A stretch of DNA of 56,335 nt from a gamma proteobacterium symbiont of Taylorina sp. (lineage in GTDB: Bacteria > Pseudomonadota > Gammaproteobacteria > GRL18), in assembly GCA_025655455.1 (NCBI GenBank), contig JAHXIV010000070.1, positions 1 through 56,335 on the forward strand, written 5' to 3'. A model generated the notes under the pieces. That model worked only from the letters and a program-made list of their open reading frames with translations, did not search any database and had not been told where the DNA came from. The position numbers were made by a program, and so were the translations under genes. Shown piece after piece: positions 8,317-15,614 of the stretch. Numbering within the stretch: position 1 is the first letter of the stretch; the number at the start of each line of letters is the position of its first letter.

Positions 8317-9228
8317 CTAACTCAGTGTGGCAGATAATGGATTCTTAATTTCTAATTGAGTCATCCGATGTTGTTCATCCAGTGAAATTACAGCATCAGC
8401 CAGCGTTGGTATTGTTAACAAATTATGTTCAGTCAAACGTTGAAAGTGTTGAATAAACCTTTTGAGCTGTTGTTCATCTAATAGTTTACCTGCTGATTTC
8501 GTAGTCAACGTTTTTGCCAGTTTTTGTTCCTGCAGCAAACGCCACTGGAAAACCATATCAAAACCAGGTGTTTTTAACATTAACAACCAGTCAATTTGTT
8601 TGAAAAGCAGTTGATACTGCTGAGCTAAAAATTGATTTGAGGCTTTTCGCCAAAGCCCTTCATTATCTTCTATACGTTCCAGCTTATTGATTGGGGAATC
8701 TAAAGAGTATGGATCCATTGATGTGCTGGCCACACACCAGCCTTCAAAAATAATCACCGAAACAGGACCGGCAACTTTATCCCAGTACTCCGGTGATTTT
8801 CTATCATCCCTGAATTTATCAAAACGTGGTATTAAAGCAGTCTCACCGTTAGTAATTTTTTTTAATTGATTAAATGTTTCTATCGCCAGATCGATATCAT
8901 GTGTACCTGGTACACCCCGTGTCATAAAAAGTGGATGCAGTGACTCTGACAGTTCACGCCGTTTTTCTTTACTATGATAAAAATCATCAATAGAAATAAT
9001 AGCAACACGATATTGATACTTTGATTCAAGTAATTCTTGCAGTACCATTGCTGCAGTCGTTTTCCCTGCTCCTTGAGAACCATTAATAGCAATGACCGGA
9101 ACGGGGATCTGTAGTGAAAGATTATGGATAATTTCAACTAGTGGCTCAAAGTATAAAGACAGATAGCTTTCATATTGTTTCGGAAGAGCTAATTTTTTGA
9201 TTAGTCGGCTTAGATTATTATCTTTCAT
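8317..9228 (-). CDS. P-loop kinase, probable D-glycerate 3-kinase (Tda10/GLYK-like)
   Basis: 303 aa with a Walker A GSQGAGKTT at residues 50-58, then VAIISIDDFYHSKEKR, the hallmark MTRGVPGTHDID, IPRFDKFRDDR and a Walker-B-like VIIFEGWCV. This motif order (DDFY, RGVPGTHD, PRFDK, FEGWC) is that of the uridine-kinase-related family containing plant glycerate kinase and yeast Tda10. The likely reaction is ATP-dependent phosphorylation of D-glycerate to 3-phosphoglycerate, feeding glycolysis or glycolate salvage, but substrate is inferred from family only. It stands alone between aroA and the sulfur-globule-like operon, on the same strand as both. Confidence 0.75.
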   Translation of the reverse strand: MKDNNLSRLIKKLALPKQYESYLSLYFEPLVEIIHNLSLQIPVPVIAINGSQGAGKTTAAMVLQELLESKYQYRVAIISIDDFYHSKEKRRELSESLHPLFMTRGVPGTHDIDLAIETFNQLKKITNGETALIPRFDKFRDDRKSPEYWDKVAGPVSVIIFEGWCVASTSMDPYSLDSPINKLERIEDNEGLWRKASNQFLAQQYQLLFKQIDWLLMLKTPGFDMVFQWRLLQEQKLAKTLTTKSAGKLLDEQQLKRFIQHFQRLTEHNLLTIPTLADAVISLDEQHRMTQLEIKNPLSATLS

Positions 9229-9308
9229 TTGTTTTCAGGCTTAATCTTGCATGTTACCAATCTTGGTTGGGTTTCCTAGTTAAACCCTGAAGTATTTACA
9301 GGTTGCTG

Positions 9309-9788
9309 TCAATTATTTATGAATGTTTCTTGTTCCGGTGGTGATACAGGCATAGAAGGAGAAGGATAACTCTGACCAGAATTATAGTAATTATCATAGC
9401 CTCTTTGATAAGGATTACCATAGCCACCACTATAAGGCCTGCCATAGGGGTAATTACCACGATTTTTATTATATTTTCTGTCTTTCATAAAAGGCATTCC
9501 ACCTCCTCCCCAGGGCATTCCGTTTCCACCCCATTTGTTAGTGTCCCAATCCCTCCAGGCAGAATTACCTCTATCCCAGAGCGGGTTATCGTTTCCCCAA
9601 GGCATACTATTTCCACCCCATGGCATACTATTCCTATCTCTGTAAGAATTATTTTGAGCCCATGGAGTATTGCTCCAGTCATTATTATTAATGTAGTTAT
9701 TGCCATAGCGATAATTATCATCACCCAAACTAATTGCTGAAGCAATTAATAACGAACAACCAATAATAAATTTAATTATTATTTTCAT
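9309..9788 (-). CDS. Secreted Gly/Asn/Trp/Tyr-rich protein, sulfur-globule-envelope-like
   Basis: 159 aa with a Sec signal peptide (MKIIIKFIIGCSLLIASAIS, cleavage probably near residue 20-22). The rest is low-complexity: repeated SMPWGGN/SMPWGN/GMPWGGG units, NxWSNTPW and DRGNSAWRDW, then a Tyr/Gly/Arg/Pro-rich tail (YPYGRPYSGGYGNPYQRGY). Composition and repeats resemble the structural proteins that coat periplasmic sulfur globules in purple and colourless sulfur bacteria. No cysteine follows the signal peptide and there is no catalytic motif. AGGAG lies before the ATG. It is the second gene of a two-gene unit with the coiled-coil membrane protein 23 bp upstream. Sulfur-globule function is an inference from composition; another matrix protein is possible. 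Confidence 0.55.
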   Translation of the reverse strand: MKIIIKFIIGCSLLIASAISLGDDNYRYGNNYINNNDWSNTPWAQNNSYRDRNSMPWGGNSMPWGNDNPLWDRGNSAWRDWDTNKWGGNGMPWGGGGMPFMKDRKYNKNRGNYPYGRPYSGGYGNPYQRGYDNYYNSGQSYPSPSMPVSPPEQETFINN

Positions 9789-9811
9789 AAAAAACTCCTA
9801 TTTACGACTCG

Positions 9812-10324
9812 CTAGAATGGGAACATCCTTGTCGGTGAAGGCATTCGATTTACATCTTGCACCATAGTCCCCAGTTTTCTATTAAGACTTTTCATCTGCT
9901 TATTTATAGTATTGAGATTATAATTTACATTCTCCATACTACCCCCTATATTCGTGGAATCACTTTGCATCAGTTTTAAGGTATTGGCAATATGTGATAA
10001 TGTTTTCAGCGGGTTTTCTTTCTGTGTGATTAAACCACTGATATTTTGAGTATGAGTAACAACCTTACTGATACCTCCCTCCATCGTAGTCATACTAGCT
10101 TGCATTTTCACTATTGCATTGCTCATGACAGAAATATCTTTTGTCATCCCTTCCATATACCCATTCAATTTTCTCATATCATTTTTTTGTGACCAAGTCA
10201 GATATACAACACTAATAGAGAGTATAATTATTATAAGTAATACATAATAAATCATAAAAGAAGTTCTACGACTAATTTCAATCATTTTGGTAATTTCACT
10301 TACATCCTGGTTATCAATGCTCAC
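9812..10324 (-). CDS. Membrane-anchored coiled-coil protein, partner of the globule-like protein
   Basis: 170 aa, GTG start at 10322-10324 with AAAGG upstream. A short cytoplasmic N-terminus (MSIDNQDVSEITKMIEISRR) precedes one membrane helix (SFMIYYVLLIIIILSISVVYLTW, about 22-44). The rest is a long helical, Asn/Ser/Met-rich region with heptad-like spacing (YMEGMTKDISVMSNAIVKM, NTLKLMQSDSTNIGGSMENV, LNTINKQMKSLNRKLGTM) and ends PSPTRMFPF. I do not recognise a named family. Its topology suggests a periplasmic coiled coil held at the inner membrane, and co-transcription with the Gly/Trp-rich secreted protein suggests they act together, perhaps as scaffold and coat (inference). Confidence 0.6.
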   Translation of the reverse strand: MSIDNQDVSEITKMIEISRRTSFMIYYVLLIIIILSISVVYLTWSQKNDMRKLNGYMEGMTKDISVMSNAIVKMQASMTTMEGGISKVVTHTQNISGLITQKENPLKTLSHIANTLKLMQSDSTNIGGSMENVNYNLNTINKQMKSLNRKLGTMVQDVNRMPSPTRMFPF

Positions 10325-10444
10325 TTAGTTATTACCTTTCAACCGGCTAATTATCATCATGAAGAAAACTTATCATAAAGCATAATAAAATTCCTGCATA
10401 CCATTTAATCTAACTTATTGTATTTTCTTTATATTATATCATTT

Positions 10445-10600
10445 TTATCTTAATAAATAGTCTTTTATTTTATCTGCAGGCATTGGCTTTCCATAAAAAT
10501 ACCCCTGAATATTTTACAACCATTTATAACTAAACAATCTTTCTGTTCTTTAGTTTCTACACCTTCTGCTGTCACACTGAGATTTAAGCTTGTCAATAAT
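10445..10600 (-). pseudogene. EAL-domain (c-di-GMP phosphodiesterase) C-terminal remnant
   Basis: Minus-strand translation gives LNLSVTAEGVETKEQKDCLV and INGCKI in one frame, and after a 1-base loss near 10508 the next frame gives QGYFYGKPMPADKIKDYLLR and a stop at 10445. Together these form the end of an EAL domain, including the conserved AEGVET and QGYxxGKPMP motifs. No N-terminal part is present. It is a decayed fragment between mdh and the sulfur-globule-like operon. Confidence 0.75.
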
Positions 10601-10628
10601 ATTAGCTTCCCTGACTTTACTGGAAAAA

Positions 10629-11567
10629 TTAACTGCCTAGTTTTTTATGTAACAACGCTTCTGTTCTTTCTTTAATATGTCTGACTGAATTCTTAAAGGC
10701 AAGGGCTTCTTTTTCACTCAGATGAATTTCAACAATTTTTTCTACTCCCTGTCGTCCAAGTACCACAGGTACTCCAACAAACAGACCTTTGGTTGAATAT
10801 TCTCCATCCAGATAAACCGCACAAGGTAATGTCTTCTGTTCATTTCTTAAAATGGATTTAACCATTTGAATCACAGCCAGACCGGGAGCAAAATAGGCCG
10901 AACCGGTTTTTAATAAATTAACAATTTGAGAACCGCCATGCTGTACCTTAACCACAATTGCTTCAATTTGCTCATGACTCAGCAGCTCTGCAATAGGTTG
11001 CCCATTCACATGACAATGATCCTTTAACGGCACCATTAATTCACCATGATCACCAATAACCATGGTCATCACTTCACTGGATCCCACCTTAAGTTCTTCT
11101 GCAATAAAGCGCTTGAATCGTGCCCCATCCAGAATACCCGCCATTCCAATCACACGTTCTCTGCTAAAACCACTCACTTCATAAGCAAGTTGTACCATCG
11201 TTGTTATTGGATTAGTAACAATAATTAAAATACATTCAGGCGAATATTGAACAACCTGTTTTACAATAGAAGTGAGAATATCAGCATTAATATCAAGCAG
11301 GTCATCACGTGACATTCCTGGTTTACGAGGAATGCCTGCAGTGATAATAACCACATCAGAATCAGCAGTATCCTGATAATCACCTGTTCCTGTAACAACA
11401 ATATCACTATGGCTCACAGCCATAGACTGGGTAATATCAATGGCTTTTCCTTTAGCCAGATCAGCATCTTTATCCAGTAATATAATATGCCCGAGTTCCA
11501 GTGTCGCTGCAGAAACTGCAGCATGGGCACCAACATTGCCGGCACCGATAATTGTTATTTTATCCAT
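10629..11567 (-). CDS. mdh: Malate dehydrogenase, LDH-like type
   Basis: It interconverts malate and oxaloacetate with NAD. The 312 residues begin with the dinucleotide motif IGAGNVGAHAA. The substrate loop GIPRKPGMSRDDLL carries the paired arginines typical of malate rather than lactate specificity, VTNPITTMVQLA follows, and GDHGELMVPL holds the catalytic His. This is the LDH-like (type 3) form found in many bacteria rather than the E. coli-type enzyme. ATG at 11565-11567 with an AGG 8 nt upstream. No operon partner is obvious; roxA lies 63 bp upstream on the same strand. Confidence 0.93.
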   Translation of the reverse strand: MDKITIIGAGNVGAHAAVSAATLELGHIILLDKDADLAKGKAIDITQSMAVSHSDIVVTGTGDYQDTADSDVVIITAGIPRKPGMSRDDLLDINADILTSIVKQVVQYSPECILIIVTNPITTMVQLAYEVSGFSRERVIGMAGILDGARFKRFIAEELKVGSSEVMTMVIGDHGELMVPLKDHCHVNGQPIAELLSHEQIEAIVVKVQHGGSQIVNLLKTGSAYFAPGLAVIQMVKSILRNEQKTLPCAVYLDGEYSTKGLFVGVPVVLGRQGVEKIVEIHLSEKEALAFKNSVRHIKERTEALLHKKLGS

Positions 11568-11630
11568 TAAAAACCTGTCTTTGTATATATATAATCTATT
11601 TTGGCAAACTCAACATTATGCACTTTTAGT

Positions 11631-12827
11631 TCACCAATTAACATCAAATTGATAAAGTTTGCCTGAATTATAGAATTCAGTCAGTAATCGTTGTTCTTTC
11701 TCTGTGCATGTTTCAGTAATGTGTTGCAGATTTAATTCTCGATTATCACACACAGCATAGGCAAAGTTTTTTGAAACAAAATAATCTTTGCCATCCACAA
11801 ATAAAATTTTACTGGATGCATCCGGTGTTATATCATCAGTAAAAGCAAAACGACTGGCTGGGTGGCGTATTAAGGGAATTTCACTATTCTGACATAATAT
11901 CAATAAATCTGAGAAACTATCAACCGGCTGTTCACATTCATTTAGAAAATCAACTTTTGCATCACTAACATAACAGCCAAACCAGCGGGACAGTTCGGGA
12001 TGTTGTGGATCCAGATAGTGTTTAAAAATACGACGCACTTCTGCTATGGCTGCAGGTGATATTTCATTGGGATGTTTTTGCTGTGAATGATAAGGTAACT
12101 GCCAGGTCTTATTAATTGATAAATCATTGGTAATATGAGCGATAAAATCTGTCACCAGGTCAGCATGACTAGTTGCTCTATAGCCAATTGAATAGCTCAG
12201 ACTTTCACCAATAGAAATACCTGAATGAGACACTCCTGCAGGTAAATACATCATATCACCCTGTTCCAGGATCCATTCAAATTCAGCGCTGAATTCTTTT
12301 TGCAGACGAATCGCAATATCAGGGATGACATTATCTTCCGCTACTGGCTGAGTACTAATTTGCCAGCGACGACTGCCCTCACCCTGAAGTATGAAAACAT
12401 CATAAAGATCGATATGCGGACCGACCGTACCCTGTGGTGCAGCCCAGCTGCTCATTAGATCATCCAGATGCCATTCTGGAATAAAACGAAACCGATCAGT
12501 GATCCAGGCTAATTCAGGAATATACTTTTCCAAATCATTGACCACCAGAGTCCAGTGTGTTTCAGGCATTTTAGCAAAAACTGCTTCATCCATTGGACCA
12601 TGAATAGCCTGCCAGGGATGATCGCCCCCCTTTTCAATCACAATACGGGAATTGACTTCTTCTTCACAGGACAAACCGGCCAATTCATCTGCACTGATCG
12701 GGGCAGTAAAATTTTTAAATGCCTGTCGTATTAACAATGGTTTTTTTTGCCAGTATTCTGCCAGAAAAGTTTCTACACTCATATCTCCCAGGGGAGGTGA
12801 ACGATCAAATAGCAATTTACTTGTCAA
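11631..12827 (-). CDS. roxA: Ribosomal protein uL16 arginine hydroxylase (RoxA/YcfD), JmjC-type
   Basis: A 2-oxoglutarate/Fe(II) oxygenase of the cupin/JmjC class. The iron-binding HxD is in GPHIDLYDVFILQGEG and the distal His in YLPAGVSHSG. The N-terminal DDLMSSWAAPQGTVGPH stretch and the C-terminal winged region match YcfD, which hydroxylates an arginine of ribosomal protein L16. The open frame reaches 12875, overlapping gdh, but a strong SD (AAGGAGG) built into the gdh stop codon sits 8 nt before a TTG at 12825-12827. I take that TTG as start (398 aa), which places roxA in translational coupling with gdh. Confidence 0.88.
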   Translation of the reverse strand: MTSKLLFDRSPPLGDMSVETFLAEYWQKKPLLIRQAFKNFTAPISADELAGLSCEEEVNSRIVIEKGGDHPWQAIHGPMDEAVFAKMPETHWTLVVNDLEKYIPELAWITDRFRFIPEWHLDDLMSSWAAPQGTVGPHIDLYDVFILQGEGSRRWQISTQPVAEDNVIPDIAIRLQKEFSAEFEWILEQGDMMYLPAGVSHSGISIGESLSYSIGYRATSHADLVTDFIAHITNDLSINKTWQLPYHSQQKHPNEISPAAIAEVRRIFKHYLDPQHPELSRWFGCYVSDAKVDFLNECEQPVDSFSDLLILCQNSEIPLIRHPASRFAFTDDITPDASSKILFVDGKDYFVSKNFAYAVCDNRELNLQHITETCTEKEQRLLTEFYNSGKLYQFDVNW

Positions 12828-12840
12828 GCAGAAAACCTCC

Positions 12841-14262
12841 TTAAAAGACGCCGACTTCAAGATAAGAACGAGCAATCTTTCTTATAGATGTCACATAGGT
12901 AGCCGTACGTAAATCATGAATATTATCATTACTATGCAATGTTTCCCGTATTTCCTGATAGGCCAGGCGCATCGTATCATCCAGGCCGGAACGAACCAGA
13001 TCCAGTTCACCAGCACCATGACCAATACTTTCACGTATTTTATCAGGCACATCATGTCCCAGAGCTTCTTCAAGCACCTTCATCACCTGCACACCTCGCA
13101 TTTCATCATGACGGCGCTGCATACGACCAAAGCGAATATGTGAAATATTACGAATCCACTCAAAATAAGATACTGTTACACCACCTGCATTGGCATAGGC
13201 ATCAGGAATAATAGTAATACCCTTCTTATTGAGTATTTCATCAGCACCAAAAGTAATTGGCCCATTAGCGGCCTCTACAATAAGTTTGGCATTAATTCTG
13301 TCAGCATTTTCAAGGGTAATTTGATTTTCTAAAGCAGCCGGGATCAGAATATCACATTTTTTTTCAAGTGCAGCAATTCCATTTTCTATAAAATCAGCAC
13401 AGGGATAGTTTTCAATACCACGATGTGCCTCTATGTATTGATGAAGATCTTCTATATCAATACCTGCATCATTAATTAGTGCTCCATCACGTTCAATCAC
13501 TGCAGTGATTTTAACACCATCCTCTTCTGAGAGAAATTTAGCTGCATGATAACCCACATTGCCCAGTCCCTGTATAATGCATTTTTTGCCTTCTAGTTTT
13601 TTAGACAGTTTAGCCGATTTCAGATCATTTTTATGGCGGAAAAATTCTCTGATGGCATATTGAACACCACGTCCTGTTGCCTCAATACGTCCCTGAATAC
13701 CACCATGATGCACAGGCTTACCTGTCACACAGGCAACATAATTGATATCATCAGGTCGTAAATGCTTGTAAGTATCTGCCATCCAGGCCATTTCACGCTG
13801 CCCTGTGCCAACATCAGGAGCCGGAACATTGGTCGCCGGACTTAAAAAGCCCTTACGTATTAATTCCAGTGTAAAACGACGGGTAATTTCTTCCATTTCA
13901 TCCCGATCATATTTTGACGGGTCTATCAATAACGCCCCCTTGGAACCACCAAAGGGTACATCGACAATAGCACATTTGTAGGTCATCAGAGCCGCCAGTG
14001 CTTCTACTTCGTCCTGATTGGCATAAGGCGCATAGCGTATACCTCCTTTAGAGGGTAATCGATGAGTACTATGCGTTGCACGCCAGCCGGTAAACACCTC
14101 AATTTTACCACGAATTTTAACCGGGAATTGAACCTGAAGCACAGAGTTACAGGATTTAATCGCACTGGCCACACCAGTATCAAGTTCCATAACTGCAATG
14201 GCTCTATCAACCATTAAATTAACACCATCTCTAAAACTGGGTTCATTAAATACTTTTTTCAT
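12841..14262 (-). CDS. Glu/Leu/Phe/Val dehydrogenase, glutamate dehydrogenase
   Basis: It catalyses reversible oxidative deamination of glutamate to 2-oxoglutarate. The 473-aa protein starts at the ATG 14260-14262 (MKKVFNEPSFRDGVN); the longer frame to 14439 has no family similarity. The catalytic-lysine segment is LPSKGGIRYAP...MTYKCAIVDVPFGGSKGA, the dinucleotide motif GLGNVGYHAAKFL, and the C-terminal half holds PDAYANAGGVTVSYFEW. Length and motifs fit the hexameric GDH family; cofactor cannot be assigned. Its stop overlaps the SD of roxA. It is divergent from adk across a 264-bp region that must hold both promoters. Confidence 0.9.
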   Translation of the reverse strand: MKKVFNEPSFRDGVNLMVDRAIAVMELDTGVASAIKSCNSVLQVQFPVKIRGKIEVFTGWRATHSTHRLPSKGGIRYAPYANQDEVEALAALMTYKCAIVDVPFGGSKGALLIDPSKYDRDEMEEITRRFTLELIRKGFLSPATNVPAPDVGTGQREMAWMADTYKHLRPDDINYVACVTGKPVHHGGIQGRIEATGRGVQYAIREFFRHKNDLKSAKLSKKLEGKKCIIQGLGNVGYHAAKFLSEEDGVKITAVIERDGALINDAGIDIEDLHQYIEAHRGIENYPCADFIENGIAALEKKCDILIPAALENQITLENADRINAKLIVEAANGPITFGADEILNKKGITIIPDAYANAGGVTVSYFEWIRNISHIRFGRMQRRHDEMRGVQVMKVLEEALGHDVPDKIRESIGHGAGELDLVRSGLDDTMRLAYQEIRETLHSNDNIHDLRTATYVTSIRKIARSYLEVGVF

Positions 14263-14526
14263 TTTATACCCTTTTCTATTAGTGAGTGATATACATCCTA
14301 TAGTATCATTATTAGTAAATAATTCACAAAGAGTTTCATTCATGGCTTTTAACAAATTTAATGTTTCACATAATAATGCTGGAAAACAAAAGTTACTTAG
14401 AAAGTCGAAGTATTTACCGGTTAATGATATGATTGGCACACATTAATTTTACAATCACATCGTTCTTTAATTTGATCTTAAATTTAAAAGAATGTTCTGA
14501 AAAACTTGTTAATAAAAGGTAACTCA

Positions 14527-15204
14527 ATGAATATATTAATCTTTGGACCCAATGGTAGTGGTAAAGGAACTCAGGGCGCAATTGTTCAGGAAAAATACAA
14601 TATTGCTCATATTGAATCCGGTGCAATTTTCCGCAAGAATATTGGCGGTGGCACGGAATTAGGTATGAAGGCAAAAGAATATATCGATAGAGGTGATTTA
14701 GTACCCGATGACATCACTATTCCTATGATTCTTGATCGTTTAAAAGAAGATGATTGTAAAGAAGGTTGGCTGCTGGATGGATTTCCACGCAATAAGGTAC
14801 AGGCTGAAACACTGGCTAAGGCTTTATCAGATGCGGATATTGAACTGGATTACGTGATTGAGATTGTATTGGATCGCAAGGTTGCTAAACTACGCATTAC
14901 CGGTCGTCGTTTATGTGAAAATGATAATAACCACCCTAATCATATTGCTTTTGATGCGATTAAGCCGGTTGAAAAAGATGGTGAACTGGTTTGTCGGGTT
15001 TGCGGCGGTGCATTAACAGCCAGAGCAGATGATCAGGACGAAGAAGCTGTTGATAAACGTCATGATATTTACTATGACGAAAATACAGGTACTATGGCTG
15101 CAGTTAATTTCTTTAAAAGACTTGGCGGCGATACCCAGGTGATTTCCATTGATGGTGGCCCATCTATCGGTGAAGTCAGCGAAGCAATTATGGCAAATTT
15201 GTAA
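14527..15204 (+). CDS. adk: Adenylate kinase with a metal-ligand LID domain
   Basis: It interconverts ATP + AMP and 2 ADP. Motifs: P-loop FGPNGSGKGTQ (6-16), IESGAIFRKNI, the WLLDGFPRN AMP-site segment and RITGRRLCEND. The LID region carries Cys-x5-His and a later CRVC pair, a Cys/His/Cys/Cys set like the metal-binding adenylate kinase described from Desulfovibrio gigas. The 225-aa protein with GTMAAVNFFKRLG resembles enzymes of sulfate reducers more than the E. coli type, suggesting transfer (inference). I chose the ATG at 14527 because AAGGT lies 7 nt upstream, over an ATG-like start 21 nt earlier. A strong terminator follows. Confidence 0.88.
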   Translation: MNILIFGPNGSGKGTQGAIVQEKYNIAHIESGAIFRKNIGGGTELGMKAKEYIDRGDLVPDDITIPMILDRLKEDDCKEGWLLDGFPRNKVQAETLAKALSDADIELDYVIEIVLDRKVAKLRITGRRLCENDNNHPNHIAFDAIKPVEKDGELVCRVCGGALTARADDQDEEAVDKRHDIYYDENTGTMAAVNFFKRLGGDTQVISIDGGPSIGEVSEAIMANL

Positions 15205-15213
15205 GTTTCTAAT

Positions 15214-15266
15214 AAAAAGGGGCGGAGTCAGATTTACCTAATTCAATCTGACTCCGCCCCCTTTTT
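15214..15266 (+). terminator. Rho-independent terminator after adk
   Basis: AAAAAGGGGCGGAGTCAGATT (15214-15234) pairs with AATCTGACTCCGCCCC (15245-15260) over a 10-nt loop and runs into C-TTTTTT. It begins 10 nt past the adk stop. The symmetrical A-run and T-run would let it work in both directions. Confidence 0.88.
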
Positions 15267-15314
15267 TACGCAATTCGTCATTATTTATTTTACAAAAAGT
15301 ACAGAGTATATTCT

Positions 15315-15557
15315 ATGAAGAAGTTATTTATATGTTTTTTCTTACTCAACATCACTATTGCTCACGCAGTTGATTATGGCAAGCTTTATGATTCAGTCGA
15401 TAAAGGAAAAATGGTCGAGTCCGTTGATACCGAAAAAGCAATGGGTGCTGTCAGTGCTGATGGCGTTGACTACCAGAAAGCCTACGACTCTGTTGACAAG
15501 CAAAAAGCAGCTGAATCGGTAGATATGCAAAAAGCAACTGAAGCAATGATGAAATAA
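15315..15557 (+). CDS. Small secreted protein with VDxxK/YDSVDK repeats
   Basis: 80 aa. A clear Sec signal peptide (MKKLFICFFLLNITIAHA, cut after AHA) precedes a mature chain made of short charged repeats: VDYGKLYDSVDKGKMVESVD, then VDYQKAYDSVDKQKAAESVD, each followed by xxKA. The unit of about 7-9 residues (SVDKxKA) should form an amphipathic helix. No cysteines, no lipobox, no known catalytic motif. I do not recognise a characterised family. It stands alone between adk and lapD, convergent with lapD. Confidence 0.6.
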   Translation: MKKLFICFFLLNITIAHAVDYGKLYDSVDKGKMVESVDTEKAMGAVSADGVDYQKAYDSVDKQKAAESVDMQKATEAMMK

Positions 15558-15614
15558 CATTCATTATTGATTGAATTCCCAAGTTCTATTCAGGGGAATT
15601 CAAAATTTCAGAAA

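Noticed and set aside
9405..9745. Open frames on both strands over the Gly/Trp-rich secreted protein
   Set aside because: Low-complexity coding DNA keeps several frames open; only the minus frame with signal peptide and SD makes sense.
12939..13211. Plus-strand frames inside glutamate dehydrogenase
   Set aside because: Antisense shadows of a well-conserved enzyme gene.
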